A stretch of 64,000 nucleotides of DNA from the NCBI GenBank assembly GCA_000333855.2, contig CM007324.1, positions 381,478 to 445,477 of the forward strand. The letters run 5' to 3'. Below, one piece after another: positions 40,838 through 51,761 of this stretch; the stretch's first letter is position 1, and every line of letters starts with the position of its first letter. A model generated the notes under the pieces. That model did no database searches, was not told the DNA's origin, and saw nothing but the letters and a program-made list of their open reading frames with translations. A program made the translations under genes and the position numbers. This stretch comes from Endotrypanum monterogeii. Lineage: Eukaryota; Euglenozoa; Kinetoplastea; Trypanosomatida; Trypanosomatidae.

Positions 40838-43800
40838 CTACGTAAATAGATCCTGCTCCAGCTGGTGCATACGCTTGGTAATACTCGCCATACGCCTACT
40901 TTGCTGTCGATCGACAAACTTATCCCCAGTCGATACACGGCGAGGGGCGGGCGGAGGAGACACACGCGAAACAGAAACACCAGTTTTAGCCGTAGCTAGG
41001 GGGTGAGCGGTGCGTGGCCGCGACGCTGCTCGATACATGGCATAGCGGTCCTCCTGCACGTGGCCGGGCGGACGTGTGGACGCGCTTCCTGAAGGGGGGA
41101 CACGTCGCTTTGCTGATGGACCTTTTAATGGTGACAAGTCCACCTGCAAATTCCGCGGAGGCGCAGCTGCCCTTCTCCACATGGGTGCGCCACTGACGTG
41201 ACTCGGGGTCACATACCGCCCGCCGGCCTCAAGAAACAAACAGCGTAGATCACGCGGTTTTTCCAGTAGCGGTGCAGTACTATCAGAAGGCGACAAAGAC
41301 CTTTGCCGAAGCGTAGGCCCCGGGTCTGCGCGTGCGTGAACGGATGGCGCATACCACTCTTGATTTGCAATCTGCTGTACATCATAACGAAGGATCGGGA
41401 AAGAATTTGTCCTCTGTGCGACAGACTGTTCCTCTACTGCCTCTCTTAGGGGATCAGACGTTACGGATATGAAGGTGGGAGAGGCACGTGGTGTCGCAGA
41501 CGACTCTACCGGAGCAGTGGCCACCTCAGCTGCGGGCGACAGTACTTGGTCTGGCTGCGAGGGCGCAGCGATTTGAGCGACAGAAGTTGAAATTGTCTCC
41601 GATTTGGGGGGGTTGGGTGAAGAAACATGCCGACTCACGTCATCGAGTAGCGGTCTCTCCCGTGCCACCGCCGCGGATGAGGGGTTCACTTCCGCCCTCA
41701 CACGCGAAGAGGATGACAGGGGTATTGCTGCCGCTGACAACGGGTCCACGATCGTGTCTGCCACAGATTTCTGAGAGACCCAGACGCTTGGTGATCTGCT
41801 TGAGACAGAAGCAACTGTGCACTCCACTGCCTGAGGCAGAGCGGCTAGTCGTTGTTCAACTGCAGCGGTTCGCATGCGCATTGCCGATGTAAGCGCGATA
41901 CCCTCTGCCGTCAGCGCATCGGCCGTCTTGTTCCTCTCGTATCGCTGGATCACTTCACGCGTTTCCTTGATAGCATTGTCCATGGCCTCAGCAGACCTGT
42001 TGACAGCCATCAGCTCCGTATTGAGTCGCTGTAGATCTGACAATGTCTCACGCATTCCTGCGTTACTCAGTGCAGACTTAGCAACGAGGGGCACAGCGGC
42101 CGCAGAGGATGCAAGTGCGGAAGGAATGGGACCACTCACCTCCACAGGTGACACACCAACGCTCTCTCTTTGTAGCGGCTGAGTTTGAGTCGCACCACTG
42201 GAAGTTACGGGTTGCGGCGTCGTTGGGTAAGATACTTTAACCTCAGAGGTAACTTGAGGGGTCTCACCCTGATGACGGGCTGCAGACAGCTGCATCTCCA
42301 GGAGCTGATGATTGAGTGTCATGAGCTCATTCCGTTGCTTTACAGTGTTCTGGACCAGTTGCGCTTGTTCCACTGGGCTCAGTCCTCGGAGGGTCTGAGA
42401 TGCCGCCGGGAGGCCGCGGACACTCTCCATGACCCGTCGGTAGAAGGCTTCATTTTCAGCCTGGCGTTTTTCGAGTATGACCTCGGCTTTGTGGATGAAC
42501 TCGTCTTGCTGCTGAAGTAATCGGTCAATGCCTGGAGTGTGAACGGCAGCAGTGGCTGCTTGTGTCGCAGACGGGGGGGCCAGCGTCGGAGAGGCTGCGG
42601 ATGGTACAGAAGCAGCTGGCAATGGGTGCGGAGGTGAAGTTCTGTGATGTCGAGCAAGCAGGTCGTCAGTGTAGCGGCGGAATTCGCATTTTTCTGTTGC
42701 GTTGAGTGCACTGGCAGAAACCAGAGAGGGAGCTACCGGCAGTGATAAAGTAGGAGCACTCTCACGAACAAGAGGCGCAGGTAAAGGAGCGGCTGGTACT
42801 GCAGTTCCGGTCGCTGTCGACACGTTCTCGTTGGTGGCTGCAGCAAGTGCCGGTGGGCAAGTGGCAACAGCTTCCAAGGTGGCAACATCCACCGCCTCTG
42901 GGGCAGGACCTGCAGGTGCGCGCTGCACCTGCGCATAAGAGCGCCCCAATTCCTCGACGCTCCCCGAGTGAGTCGGCAGTGGTACACGTGGTGACTGCGT
43001 CTTTTTATTGTCACGCTGCACAGCTGCCGCCTCTGGTGGCAAGCTCAGGAGGGGCTGGGGGGCTCCAAAGACACTCGTTGCAGGCAAAGGAGGCACACTG
43101 AGCAAGGTGCCTGCGACGGCATCAGCGCCAGGGCGGCTAGTGGTTTCCACAGACACCATATTCTGGCCATCGGCGACACGGATGTGTTCTCCATCAAGAG
43201 TGTACAAGTGAACCCGCGATTCCTTCTTTCCCGTTGCGGTAGAGGGAAATGTCAACAAGGAAAATGGGGTTGTTGCGCACGGGAGTGTCCTCGGCAAATT
43301 TTGTGTAGGGTGCACTCGAAAGGCTGGGGGGTCTTCTGGAGGTTGCAGGCGACTCGCGAAAGTCAGCAAGCGTGGTCGTTCTTTCCCCTCGGTGAGCAAA
43401 TCCGAGGCAACAGGCGGCGACCGTGCATGTGTTGCCGTCGCCTCCCTTGCTGTGGCGCCCCATTGCACGCGTATGGGCGTGGAATCGTCTGCAACTTCCT
43501 GTCGCCCTCCCTGAGAGCAGCTGTGGTGGCCTATCCGCATCACCCGGTGGCAACAGCGGCATCTTTTTTTGTTGTTTGGCGCGGTGGGGTTTTCGAGGGT
43601 AGAGCGGCGCCGGCAGAGGTGCGACTTCGCGTTTGCACAACTGCACTCACCACCCTCCGCTGCCACGCGACTGTAGGTTTTCGGATAAAAAGGGCGCCCG
43701 AACGAATCCGCAGCGGCCAGTGGGTCGGTGTAGTTGCTGGTTGAGGTTGTGTAGGTTGTTGCCGAGTCAGAGCTTTCACCATTATCTTCAGTGGATGCAG

Positions 43801-46800
43801 GCGACACAGCGATGGCAGGGGCGCACGTCCTACTCACACCTAACTCAGACTGCTGGCGTGGTGCTGTCTCCAGCGTATCCCACCACGCTACATCGGCGGG
43901 AGAATACAGACCCGCTCGCGCCGTAGTATCTCGGGCAGGAACTGCAGGAGTAGCCACACCTGTACTGGCAACGCCGTTAGCCTGATCTTCTGGAATTGAC
44001 ACCCTGTAGCGAGTGCGTATATCCTCCGCACCATCAATTACTGGGGGCAGAAGCGATCCAGGCATCATCGTTGCCACAGCATTTCGTGGAGCCACCGATA
44101 CTACTTCTTCCTGAGGTGGTGCAGCAAGCTTTTCGGGGGTTGCTGTGATCTCTTGTGAGACCTCAGGCTTTATCACGTGCCTCGTACGCCTCTGGACACT
44201 GTCACCAGCGCCGTTGCTTACCACCGAGCCCGAGTCAGTAACGGCATGCATCCGCACTGGGGGACGTAATCGGCAGAGATGTGCATACAAGGGGAGCGCG
44301 AGCTCTTCAGATAACGACGGCGGGTAGTCTCCGCCACCAACCTTGGTGGGATTCTCAGAGTCTGCGCGGTGAACTCTAGCTACGGCTGCTGCACAAACAG
44401 TGTACAAGCGACCGGGTACCCGCTCAAGAGTCCAGAGCGCGTCGGCCCATGTGCTAGGCAGAAGGTACCGTCGCTCCGCCAGGGTGTGCGGGTAGGTCCA
44501 TTTTGGCAAAGATGCATCACGCTGATGGGAAAAGATGAAGAAGGCAGTAGACGCTGACAGCGCTGCTGTGCCACCTTCTGCTGAGTTCGGAGTGTGACCC
44601 AGCTCCGCCTGAAGAGTAATGACATGAATCGCGGACTCTGCAGCTGCAACAGCTTTATGCATCTCACCTTCTGCTGCCAGTGCTGAGGGTGTGCTGCAAT
44701 TCTGCAGCGTGTCCAGCAAGGCGTAGTACTCACGCTTGAGCGATGCGCTGTTGCTGTGGCGTATATTCGAGAGGCGTAGAAGTCGAACCAGAAAAGGCAC
44801 CCAAAGTGGTTTGACGGCAGCAGCGCGCCTGACACGGGAGACAAATTTGTTTTGTAACCACTCGAGTGGAAACGGACTGTCTGGTAGCAAGTAGAGGTCC
44901 TCCAGAGCACCATGGAAATCCTTCACAAATGCCTCATCCGTCGTCCACCCAGTCCAATTCGAGCCAAGGGGCAAGCTCATGACCTCCTCAGCCCTCAGAG
45001 TGTACTGCACAAGACAAAAGATACGAAAGCACAGCACGAGCGTGCGCGATACCATCGTGCCCTCTGCCGAGGCGGACATTGCAATCTCTGCAGACGCAAG
45101 CGAGTTGCCAACACAAAGGCGATAGCTCTCGGCAACGTCACGCACACGATAGGGAGACAGAAGGTCGACCTGAGCCCACAAGGCACACGTCTGCGCCAGT
45201 GTCACCTCCAGCCGCCTTCGGCCCACCTCGGTCACTTGCCAACTAGCACCTTGTTCGGCCTCGCTCTTGTTGGATAGCGTGTGCGCTGCTAAAGCTGATG
45301 CGTAATTCTGTGTGGCAGCGAGGAGTCGCTCGGTCTGGTGAAAGAGGACCGCCACCAGCGCGGTGGTGCAAAACTCCTCCGAAAGAATGCGAGACAGACT
45401 CCCAAAAAAGAAAGCGTCCACGTCCCGCTGGGTTGGACGCATTAGGTGGCATAGGGTCGCCGTGAGTGTGAAACTGTTGCTGCTACTCTGAAGCAGAAGA
45501 CTAGCGGCCCATTCGGTGGACGATTGCGACAGCATAGCAACACAATCCTCGAACCAGGTTCGATTGCTAGACAGTGGCGTAACTTCATCGACGGCTTGAC
45601 GAAGAGCAGGAGCAAAAAGTTGCAAGAACGCAGCCACACAATGCTGCCGGCCACCTATGCCTAAGGTGAGAAGTGCGATATCGGGCCGAAAAGATCCATC
45701 AGCGGAGGGAACAGAAAGAAGATCGCCTGCGAAAGCGAGCGCCGTCTCAAACTCCCCTTGGCTTGCAAAGGTATGCGACTTGACTGCCACGCACACGCCA
45801 TCCTGTGGTTGCTCCATTGACACACGCAGGCCACGTGCATCATCAGCGAATACAAAAACGCTAAGGTCTAGGCAGCTTGCGAAGAGGACGGTGCCCATAC
45901 AATGCACACAGTCCGCTACACCGGACTGACACGCCACAGCGCAGGCACCGTTGAGAAGAGTCTCGGTGCGCACCATACGCCGTGAAATCTCCTCAGCCAA
46001 AACCACCGGGGCGACACCCGCTGCCAAACCCTCAAGAAGAAACATCGCCTCCACTGGCAGAGCCACCTCCGGCGCTGCGATCACGCCTTGCACCTCGGTC
46101 GATACCACAGCTCGGACCCCCTCTTCTACTAACTCATCCCCACGAAGAGAGGCCAACTTTTTTTTTCGGTGCGCCTCAGCAAGTTGAAGAAAAAATGCAT
46201 CCGTGTACTGCAGCTGGTTATCTCTTCCACGCTTTACAAGGGCCTTTTGAAGAACGGAGGTCAAAGCCCAGAGAAACTCCCAGTCGGCCTCCGAATTCGG
46301 CTCTGCCATTTGCAGCAGCTGCTCATACACTCGCTGCACCAGCATCACCTCTTGTTGTGAGGTGCCCACAAATCGCAGAAGAGGCATAATATCGCGAAAG
46401 ACTATATCAGGCAGGTTATGTCGACTCGTGGACACCGACAGCTTATGTAGCAGCCCTATGCACTGATGCAGTGCAACAGCACCACCACCGGCCTCTCCCG
46501 CGATCCTGTAGCCGGTTCCGTCAGCAGTGTTGTTTACGACCCCGCCTGCGGGTGCAGGAACGTTCTCGCTGAAACTTGCAGAGGTCACGCGCAGGAACAA
46601 TCCGACGGCGGCGTTTGTGCAGAGAATTTCACTTTTGTTGTGTAAAGGCACGAGTCGCGCCGGGAGTGCCCATCCTGATGTGCCTCTCTTTGAGGACTTG
46701 CCAGTCGACAATTCAGGAAACGTAATTGTGGGGCAATCCATTTCTTCTAACCTTAGAGAAACCGTTGCTGGCTGCCCGAAGTGTTCGCAACAGTGAAGTC

Positions 46801-47959
46801 GCATGTCGTCGCACAACAACAAAGAAACGTTGGCTCCTTGCGGACGGTGCTTGTGCAACACAGTGAGTGTACACGCACTGATAGGCTGTCGTAATCCGGG
46901 CACTTCAACGCAGCTCGCCAGTAGCTCCACCCCACCCTCCGAGTAGCACATGTGCACGAGACACCTGTTGCCCCCGTACAACACAACCACAGTGTAGACA
47001 GCTGATGCCTCATCGACCTGAACAAAGCACGGGCGCGGCGCCACAGTGCAGTCACCACTCACGCGCTCGATGCACTGACTCTGAAAAAATCTCTCTTCCG
47101 CAGCACCGCCACCGCTCGTCGGCAAGATAAGCTCGCGGAATGCTACACACACAAGGGGTGGTGTCACGGAGGTCCCCTGCGCAGTGACGTTGACGTTGGC
47201 GGCGGACACACGATCGAACGTCGAGAGGGCCAATGGAAGCGTCGGGGCAGCGACGGCGTATGTGAACTCGGAAGGTGCTTCCAAGTCGCAGTGAACAAGT
47301 CGTACATCGCAGCCGCTGCCCGATACATAGATGCACGGCATAGCGCCAATCGAAGCCTCGACCCTCCACTTGCGCCACTCATTCTTAGCCAAGTGCGCGA
47401 TCACCACATATGCATCGCCCCGACGGTTGACGAGAACTGCCGCCAGCACATGACCCTGGATGGTTTCTCGAAGAACTGCTTGTCGCACCACGACCAGCTG
47501 TCTTGTCCCCTCTTGTCTGGTCCTTTTGCTGTCCACGTCGTTGGGCAGCGCGCTCGCCATCAAACTGGAGAGCTCATCTTTGTAGAGGGCCGGCTTGCTC
47601 AGCAACCTACGCGGGTCGCGCGCATCGTGTGCGATAAGTGCAAATCCTAGTCGTTCGCCCTTGTGGTGGGTGAAAAAAACGCCCGAGTGCGTCGCGGTCT
47701 TGCAGACGTGAAGAACTTTGCGAAGACCCTCACCGTTTTTTTTGAAGTCTTTCGCGCCGCTTGACCCACTCCACACAACAAGATTCTGCTCAGGTTGCTT
47801 CACACACTCAAGCGCAATTGAAGAAGACGTAACGTCATTTTTTGACGAAGTCTTTGTGGAGATTTCAGTCAGTGGAAACGCTCCGACCACATCCATAAAG
47901 CCCGGCTTGCCCGCTCGCCAGCACACAGCACGGTAGGAGCCCAAACTTAGCGTGTTCAT
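40838..47959 (-). CDS. Very large protein of unknown function (2373 aa)
   Basis: The ATG at 47959 starts a single uninterrupted frame of 7.1 kb. I do not recognise a family. Roughly the first 470 residues are rich in short beta-prone segments and small residues, compatible with a beta-propeller. About 480-1250 is alternating helices with many Leu/Ala, like an alpha-solenoid. About 1250-1780 is low-complexity (Pro/Thr/Ser/Ala) with a small Cys/His-rich patch (CRRRS, KKRCRCCHRVMRIGHH). A coiled-coil region follows near 1780-2010 (LLQQQDEFIHKAEVILEKRQ), and the tail is basic and Pro/Arg-rich. There is no signal peptide or obvious membrane span. Propeller plus solenoid recalls nucleoporins, coat proteins and ciliary transport scaffolds, but no motif fixes any of these. 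Confidence 0.85.
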   Translation of the reverse strand: MNTLSLGSYRAVCWRAGKPGFMDVVGAFPLTEISTKTSSKNDVTSSSIALECVKQPEQNLVVWSGSSGAKDFKKNGEGLRKVLHVCKTATHSGVFFTHHKGERLGFALIAHDARDPRRLLSKPALYKDELSSLMASALPNDVDSKRTRQEGTRQLVVVRQAVLRETIQGHVLAAVLVNRRGDAYVVIAHLAKNEWRKWRVEASIGAMPCIYVSGSGCDVRLVHCDLEAPSEFTYAVAAPTLPLALSTFDRVSAANVNVTAQGTSVTPPLVCVAFRELILPTSGGGAAEERFFQSQCIERVSGDCTVAPRPCFVQVDEASAVYTVVVLYGGNRCLVHMCYSEGGVELLASCVEVPGLRQPISACTLTVLHKHRPQGANVSLLLCDDMRLHCCEHFGQPATVSLRLEEMDCPTITFPELSTGKSSKRGTSGWALPARLVPLHNKSEILCTNAAVGLFLRVTSASFSENVPAPAGGVVNNTADGTGYRIAGEAGGGAVALHQCIGLLHKLSVSTSRHNLPDIVFRDIMPLLRFVGTSQQEVMLVQRVYEQLLQMAEPNSEADWEFLWALTSVLQKALVKRGRDNQLQYTDAFFLQLAEAHRKKKLASLRGDELVEEGVRAVVSTEVQGVIAAPEVALPVEAMFLLEGLAAGVAPVVLAEEISRRMVRTETLLNGACAVACQSGVADCVHCMGTVLFASCLDLSVFVFADDARGLRVSMEQPQDGVCVAVKSHTFASQGEFETALAFAGDLLSVPSADGSFRPDIALLTLGIGGRQHCVAAFLQLFAPALRQAVDEVTPLSSNRTWFEDCVAMLSQSSTEWAASLLLQSSSNSFTLTATLCHLMRPTQRDVDAFFFGSLSRILSEEFCTTALVAVLFHQTERLLAATQNYASALAAHTLSNKSEAEQGASWQVTEVGRRRLEVTLAQTCALWAQVDLLSPYRVRDVAESYRLCVGNSLASAEIAMSASAEGTMVSRTLVLCFRIFCLVQYTLRAEEVMSLPLGSNWTGWTTDEAFVKDFHGALEDLYLLPDSPFPLEWLQNKFVSRVRRAAAVKPLWVPFLVRLLRLSNIRHSNSASLKREYYALLDTLQNCSTPSALAAEGEMHKAVAAAESAIHVITLQAELGHTPNSAEGGTAALSASTAFFIFSHQRDASLPKWTYPHTLAERRYLLPSTWADALWTLERVPGRLYTVCAAAVARVHRADSENPTKVGGGDYPPSLSEELALPLYAHLCRLRPPVRMHAVTDSGSVVSNGAGDSVQRRTRHVIKPEVSQEITATPEKLAAPPQEEVVSVAPRNAVATMMPGSLLPPVIDGAEDIRTRYRVSIPEDQANGVASTGVATPAVPARDTTARAGLYSPADVAWWDTLETAPRQQSELGVSRTCAPAIAVSPASTEDNGESSDSATTYTTSTSNYTDPLAAADSFGRPFYPKTYSRVAAEGGECSCANAKSHLCRRRSTLENPTAPNNKKRCRCCHRVMRIGHHSCSQGGRQEVADDSTPIRVQWGATAREATATHARSPPVASDLLTEGKERPRLLTFASRLQPPEDPPAFRVHPTQNLPRTLPCATTPFSLLTFPSTATGKKESRVHLYTLDGEHIRVADGQNMVSVETTSRPGADAVAGTLLSVPPLPATSVFGAPQPLLSLPPEAAAVQRDNKKTQSPRVPLPTHSGSVEELGRSYAQVQRAPAGPAPEAVDVATLEAVATCPPALAAATNENVSTATGTAVPAAPLPAPLVRESAPTLSLPVAPSLVSASALNATEKCEFRRYTDDLLARHHRTSPPHPLPAASVPSAASPTLAPPSATQAATAAVHTPGIDRLLQQQDEFIHKAEVILEKRQAENEAFYRRVMESVRGLPAASQTLRGLSPVEQAQLVQNTVKQRNELMTLNHQLLEMQLSAARHQGETPQVTSEVKVSYPTTPQPVTSSGATQTQPLQRESVGVSPVEVSGPIPSALASSAAAVPLVAKSALSNAGMRETLSDLQRLNTELMAVNRSAEAMDNAIKETREVIQRYERNKTADALTAEGIALTSAMRMRTAAVEQRLAALPQAVECTVASVSSRSPSVWVSQKSVADTIVDPLSAAAIPLSSSSRVRAEVNPSSAAVARERPLLDDVSRHVSSPNPPKSETISTSVAQIAAPSQPDQVLSPAAEVATAPVESSATPRASPTFISVTSDPLREAVEEQSVAQRTNSFPILRYDVQQIANQEWYAPSVHARADPGPTLRQRSLSPSDSTAPLLEKPRDLRCLFLEAGGRYVTPSHVSGAPMWRRAAAPPRNLQVDLSPLKGPSAKRRVPPSGSASTRPPGHVQEDRYAMYRAASRPRTAHPLATAKTGVSVSRVSPPPAPRRVSTGDKFVDRQQSRRMASITKRMHQLEQDLFT

Positions 47960-48036
47960 CGCTTGAGAATACTACTTGCACCGAGCCAGAAGAAAAGACA
48001 CCGAATTGAGCGTGTGACATACAGTGTAGCAGGAAA

Positions 48037-48076
48037 TATATATATATATATATATATATAAATATATATATATATA
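48037..48076. repeat. (TA)n microsatellite
   Basis: TA run with one interruption, in the probable 5' UTR of the 2373-aa gene. Confidence 0.95.
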
Positions 48077-49108
48077 CCCGCTTGCGAACCGGCAAGAATG
48101 GAACACAAAATGGAGGAAGTGATTATAAGCAACCCAAGAGGTGAAGCAGTAGAAGTGCAAAACAACAGCAGCCGAAGAGCACCCCAACACAGCAAAAATC
48201 GAAGAGATGCAAAAACAAACAAACAAAAAAAGAGCAGCAGTGGCGACAAGAAGAAAGTAGGTTACCGGAAAAAATGAGCCCACCGTCCAAAAGATGGGTT
48301 GTGCGCGGGAAAGGGTAAAAAGAAGGATGGGGCGCAGCCAAGTGCTTCTATGCGGACTGCACTAGTGCTCTATGACCCCTATATGGCTACCCCGACACTC
48401 AGTGTTCCTCAGTGGGACAAACCTAGAAAAAGATAGGGGATTGATGATGGCAAATCACGACGTGAAGATGAAGAGGAATGTATATGTGAGCATGAATGTA
48501 TGTGAGCAAGCAAAGACTAAAGTCTCTGTTTCTATGAGAAAAAAATCTGATGCCGAGACAGGGATAGAACACAACCAGTGTGCGTCTCAAGTATTGAAAA
48601 AAAAAACCGCGAAAGGGAGAAATCAGAGGAAAAGAAATTTTCCATCTAGGTCAGACACCTTCAGCAACACCGTTTGTAGGCTTCTCCTACGCTATTTATG
48701 CTCCCTCGAGTGAACCGGGAAAAAAAAAGAGACCTTTAAATAACGAGTCGCCAATGCATGCAGGTGGAATATATAAAAAAGCCCCAGCGTAACTTATTCT
48801 GACGCCTTTGGGTCTAGAGGACAGAGAGTGGGGGGGGGGGGGGAGAATGATGAAGAAGCTACCGGATAGGCGCAGCGCACCGATGCCCGTAGATCACATA
48901 TCCACCTTCACTAGCACAGGGAAGGACGGGAAGTGGAAAGGCGCAGATAGAGCAAGACAGCGTTGCACGCATACCTCAGAAAACGAGCGCAAGAACTGTA
49001 CGTTGAAGAGAGAAGCCTTGCTTTCTGTTGAAGATAGACCAAGGTCAGCGGAAAGGAGAAGCGATAGTCCCTCTCCCCATTCCCCGGCTGCTAAGCGCAG
49101 AGCCTATA

Positions 49109-49132
49109 TGTGTGTGTGTGTGTGTGTGTGTG
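49109..49132. repeat. (GT)n microsatellite
   Basis: Uninterrupted GT dinucleotides. Confidence 0.95.
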
Positions 49133-49370
49133 AGTGAAGTCTAGTCGACTGTAGTCATTAGAATTGTGTCACACATGAAGTCAGCCTAACTTTTTCCTTT
49201 TCGTTTCGCTTATCTTCTTCTTTTCACAGTACCCCCACATTGCACAGCAGACGCCATCGCATCTATTCTTCATACGTATACTTGTGTTAAAGTCTCGAAG
49301 CTCTGCACAGCTGGCAGCTGTGGGTTCGCTCGTCTGCGCTGAAACGGTGTACCCTTCAACGGCCGCCGAG

Positions 49371-50942
49371 TCACACGTGAGCACCCTCCTTGAGCCACTG
49401 CGAGACATCTTCGATGGTCATTTGAGGACAAAGCACAAGCTTTAGTCGCATTTTCAGCAGAGTTTCCCCCACGTCTTTAGGCAGGATACCGTACACCTTC
49501 TGCAGGTCCTTGCCATTGATGGGTAACTTCAGTTGGAAAGCACGGAGCAGTAGCGGGTGCTCCGCAAGATGAGCCCACACAGCGTCAAGGTTGCTCTCCA
49601 CCTGCTCTACCGAGCACTTCGTCAGACAACGAGGCGTTTCCTCCATCAGCATGTAGGCCAGCAGAACAACTCTGAGTGCATTAGGAAGGACGTGTTTGTC
49701 GTCAAGGATGTGCAACACGCTAAATACCTTTTTTACAACTTCGGGACGAAGCGTTTCGGCGCTGAGGTCATTCATTGACATCGACTGCGTGAGCAGCTGG
49801 TTGTATGCCTGGATCAAGCGTCGCACGCAGTCGCAACTTGCAACTGGCAACTTTAGCCCATTTATGCACACATTCCGCGCCAACTCCTCCACACCCTCTG
49901 TTGCGCCACGAAAAAAAGGCATCGAAAGTAAAAACAGCGACACCTCCACACGCTGCGCATCGGACCACCCAGCCACCGTGCCCATCTTTGTAATGCACGG
50001 CAAGCCAATAGCGCTCAGCCGCATCACCGTGTCGACCCTCTTAGAGCCGTCAGGGAAAAGATTCATTAGCTTGTCCACGTGATCGATCTCGTTGGACGCT
50101 TGCTTCTTACCAGGAATCTGTCGCATCACAACACTAGCTAACAAGATATTCTGAAGAATACGCATGTCATGCAGCAATGCTATGCACCGTTCCGGATGGA
50201 CAGCTGCCATCATCTTCACAAACTCCTTCCCAACACGTTCTCGAGACACCTTTTGCTGAAGCACCTCAAGAAGCGACTCATCAACGCATCTGAGAATTGA
50301 CTCGTCAAGTGCGAAGTTGAGTGAGCCCAGCTGACCAACAAACCGCACGCCACGCAGTAGGCGAAGGGGGTCATCCATGAAGGTCGTTCGCGGCTCAAGA
50401 GGACACCGGATGATGCGCAGCTGCAGATCCTCCAACCCAGTAGTGTAATCCTCCACCATGCATGTATGCAAATTATAAAAAAGAGCGTTGATGGTAAAGT
50501 CGCGGCGCTGGGCATCTTCCCAGGGCGCCGCAGCGCGCACCTGAGGAATGCGTGACCCTTCAGTATACACGTCCGTGCGGAGGGCGCAGAACTCCACCGG
50601 AATTTCGTGGACGCGAACAGTGGCCGTTTCAATGTGTTTCGAAAGCGCTGGGTTGGCACGTATGACACTCACTGTGTGGCCGCGGTCGCCGTGAGCCTGT
50701 TGGTACTCGGAAACGCGGTGGGCAAACCCCTCACCGGTGACGGGCGCTGTGCTATCGTGGGTTTCAATGGCTATATCAATATCGTTGGAATGCAACCCAA
50801 GCAACATATCCCGTACCCACCCTCCCGCGACACGTAGCGTTGCCTTTAGTTTGTTCTCTTCAGCCACATTGAGAAGGAAGGCAAAGACTTTTTGATGATC
50901 CGGGGAGATGGCCGCGTCCAGCCGCATTACCCTAGGCAGCAT
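49371..50942 (-). CDS. CCA tRNA nucleotidyltransferase (class II)
   Basis: This 523-aa enzyme adds or repairs the 3' CCA of tRNAs, needed in cytosol and mitochondrion (trypanosomatids import all mitochondrial tRNAs). Class II (bacterial/eukaryotic) motifs are clear: GGWVRDMLLG at 40-49; the metal-binding DID at D54 and D56; RRDFTINAL at 146-154, which distinguishes ribose and ATP/CTP binding; and DDPLRLLRGVRF at 190-201, the nucleotide-template motif. A helical C-terminal body follows. The first in-frame ATG is at 50942, with a second at 50927. The hydrophobic extension upstream has no ATG. Poly(A)-polymerase-like relatives share the fold, but these motifs and the length favour the CCA-adding enzyme. 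Confidence 0.93.
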   Translation of the reverse strand: MLPRVMRLDAAISPDHQKVFAFLLNVAEENKLKATLRVAGGWVRDMLLGLHSNDIDIAIETHDSTAPVTGEGFAHRVSEYQQAHGDRGHTVSVIRANPALSKHIETATVRVHEIPVEFCALRTDVYTEGSRIPQVRAAAPWEDAQRRDFTINALFYNLHTCMVEDYTTGLEDLQLRIIRCPLEPRTTFMDDPLRLLRGVRFVGQLGSLNFALDESILRCVDESLLEVLQQKVSRERVGKEFVKMMAAVHPERCIALLHDMRILQNILLASVVMRQIPGKKQASNEIDHVDKLMNLFPDGSKRVDTVMRLSAIGLPCITKMGTVAGWSDAQRVEVSLFLLSMPFFRGATEGVEELARNVCINGLKLPVASCDCVRRLIQAYNQLLTQSMSMNDLSAETLRPEVVKKVFSVLHILDDKHVLPNALRVVLLAYMLMEETPRCLTKCSVEQVESNLDAVWAHLAEHPLLLRAFQLKLPINGKDLQKVYGILPKDVGETLLKMRLKLVLCPQMTIEDVSQWLKEGAHV

Positions 50943-51631
50943 CGACCCTAGTAAAAACAGAGGATAGAAGGAGCAGGAAGCATAGAAAAATAATAAAGAG
51001 TTCCTAAGAACGGAACGCAGTGCCGCCGATGAGAATCCACAGCGCTGATCAGTGGTCAGCAGCCACTGAACAGAGATCAAAATGGGGAGGAGATAAAAAG
51101 GGGGAGCAGAGATGAAATACTGACCAGTGTAACATTGATAGAAGGCGTACAGTACAACAACGATCACCCAGGAAATAAAAGAGGAAGGGTGGGGAACGTA
51201 CTCAACCGATAACGAAAAGACGCGAGTAGGTGAGCATCGAGTACAGAACCGTTGCTTTGAAGAATGAAGATTGACTCCGTAAGTAGATACCTACTACGGT
51301 TTCCCACAAACCCCACGATCCTCCAGCCACCCCCTGTCATGATTGCCGATCCATCCATCTCACCCTGTCGCCCTCATCTGCCCTTGGCGTATGTGTTGGG
51401 TGACAAGTGAGTAAAGCAGAGAGACAAAAAACGCCTCCCAGGAGGGAGAGGGGAAGAGATGAACATCAACAAACAAGGTCACCATTTCGGTGCAGAATCA
51501 CTTAGCTGGCCAACAGTTTTCTGTTGTTGTTGATTTTGTTTTTTCACCTATTCCTGTCATTTAGAGACAGAAGGGGGGTGCTAACGTACATCAAAGAGGC
51601 AAAAAAGCTCTCTTTGTTCTTACTTTCAACA

Positions 51632-51666
<35 letters not shown>

Positions 51667-51761
51667 TGTGTGTTTCGCAGGAAGTACGGCATCACCTCTT
51701 GCAAGACAGGAAAACACGTTGACACGAAATGCAAGGAAAAAAATGGCGAGAAGAGACCCTC
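50943..51761. other. Intergenic region
   Basis: No supportable gene. On the minus strand C/T tracts around 51090-51115 (ending in CAG near 51075) and 51170-51195 are candidate splice signals for the CCA-adding enzyme gene. A (GT)n run at 51635-51664 lies in the 3' UTR of the LRR gene. Confidence 0.65.
51635..51664. repeat. (GT)n microsatellite
   Basis: Uninterrupted GT dinucleotides. Confidence 0.95.

Larger units (their letters stand above)
47960..49370. other. Intergenic region, 1.4 kb
   Basis: No supportable gene. It contains (TA)n at 48037-48076 just upstream of the 2373-aa start, A-runs near 48597-48606 and 48720-48729, a poly-G near 48829-48843 and (GT)n at 49109-49132. It holds the 5' UTR of the large gene and the 3' UTR of the CCA-adding enzyme. 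Confidence 0.7.

Noticed and set aside
50943..51167. Hydrophobic N-terminal extension of the CCA-adding enzyme as a mitochondrial isoform
   Set aside because: The extension contains no ATG; it opens at a GTG and crosses pyrimidine tracts, so it is more likely UTR. Dual targeting would need another mechanism, such as the closely spaced ATGs at 50942 and 50927.
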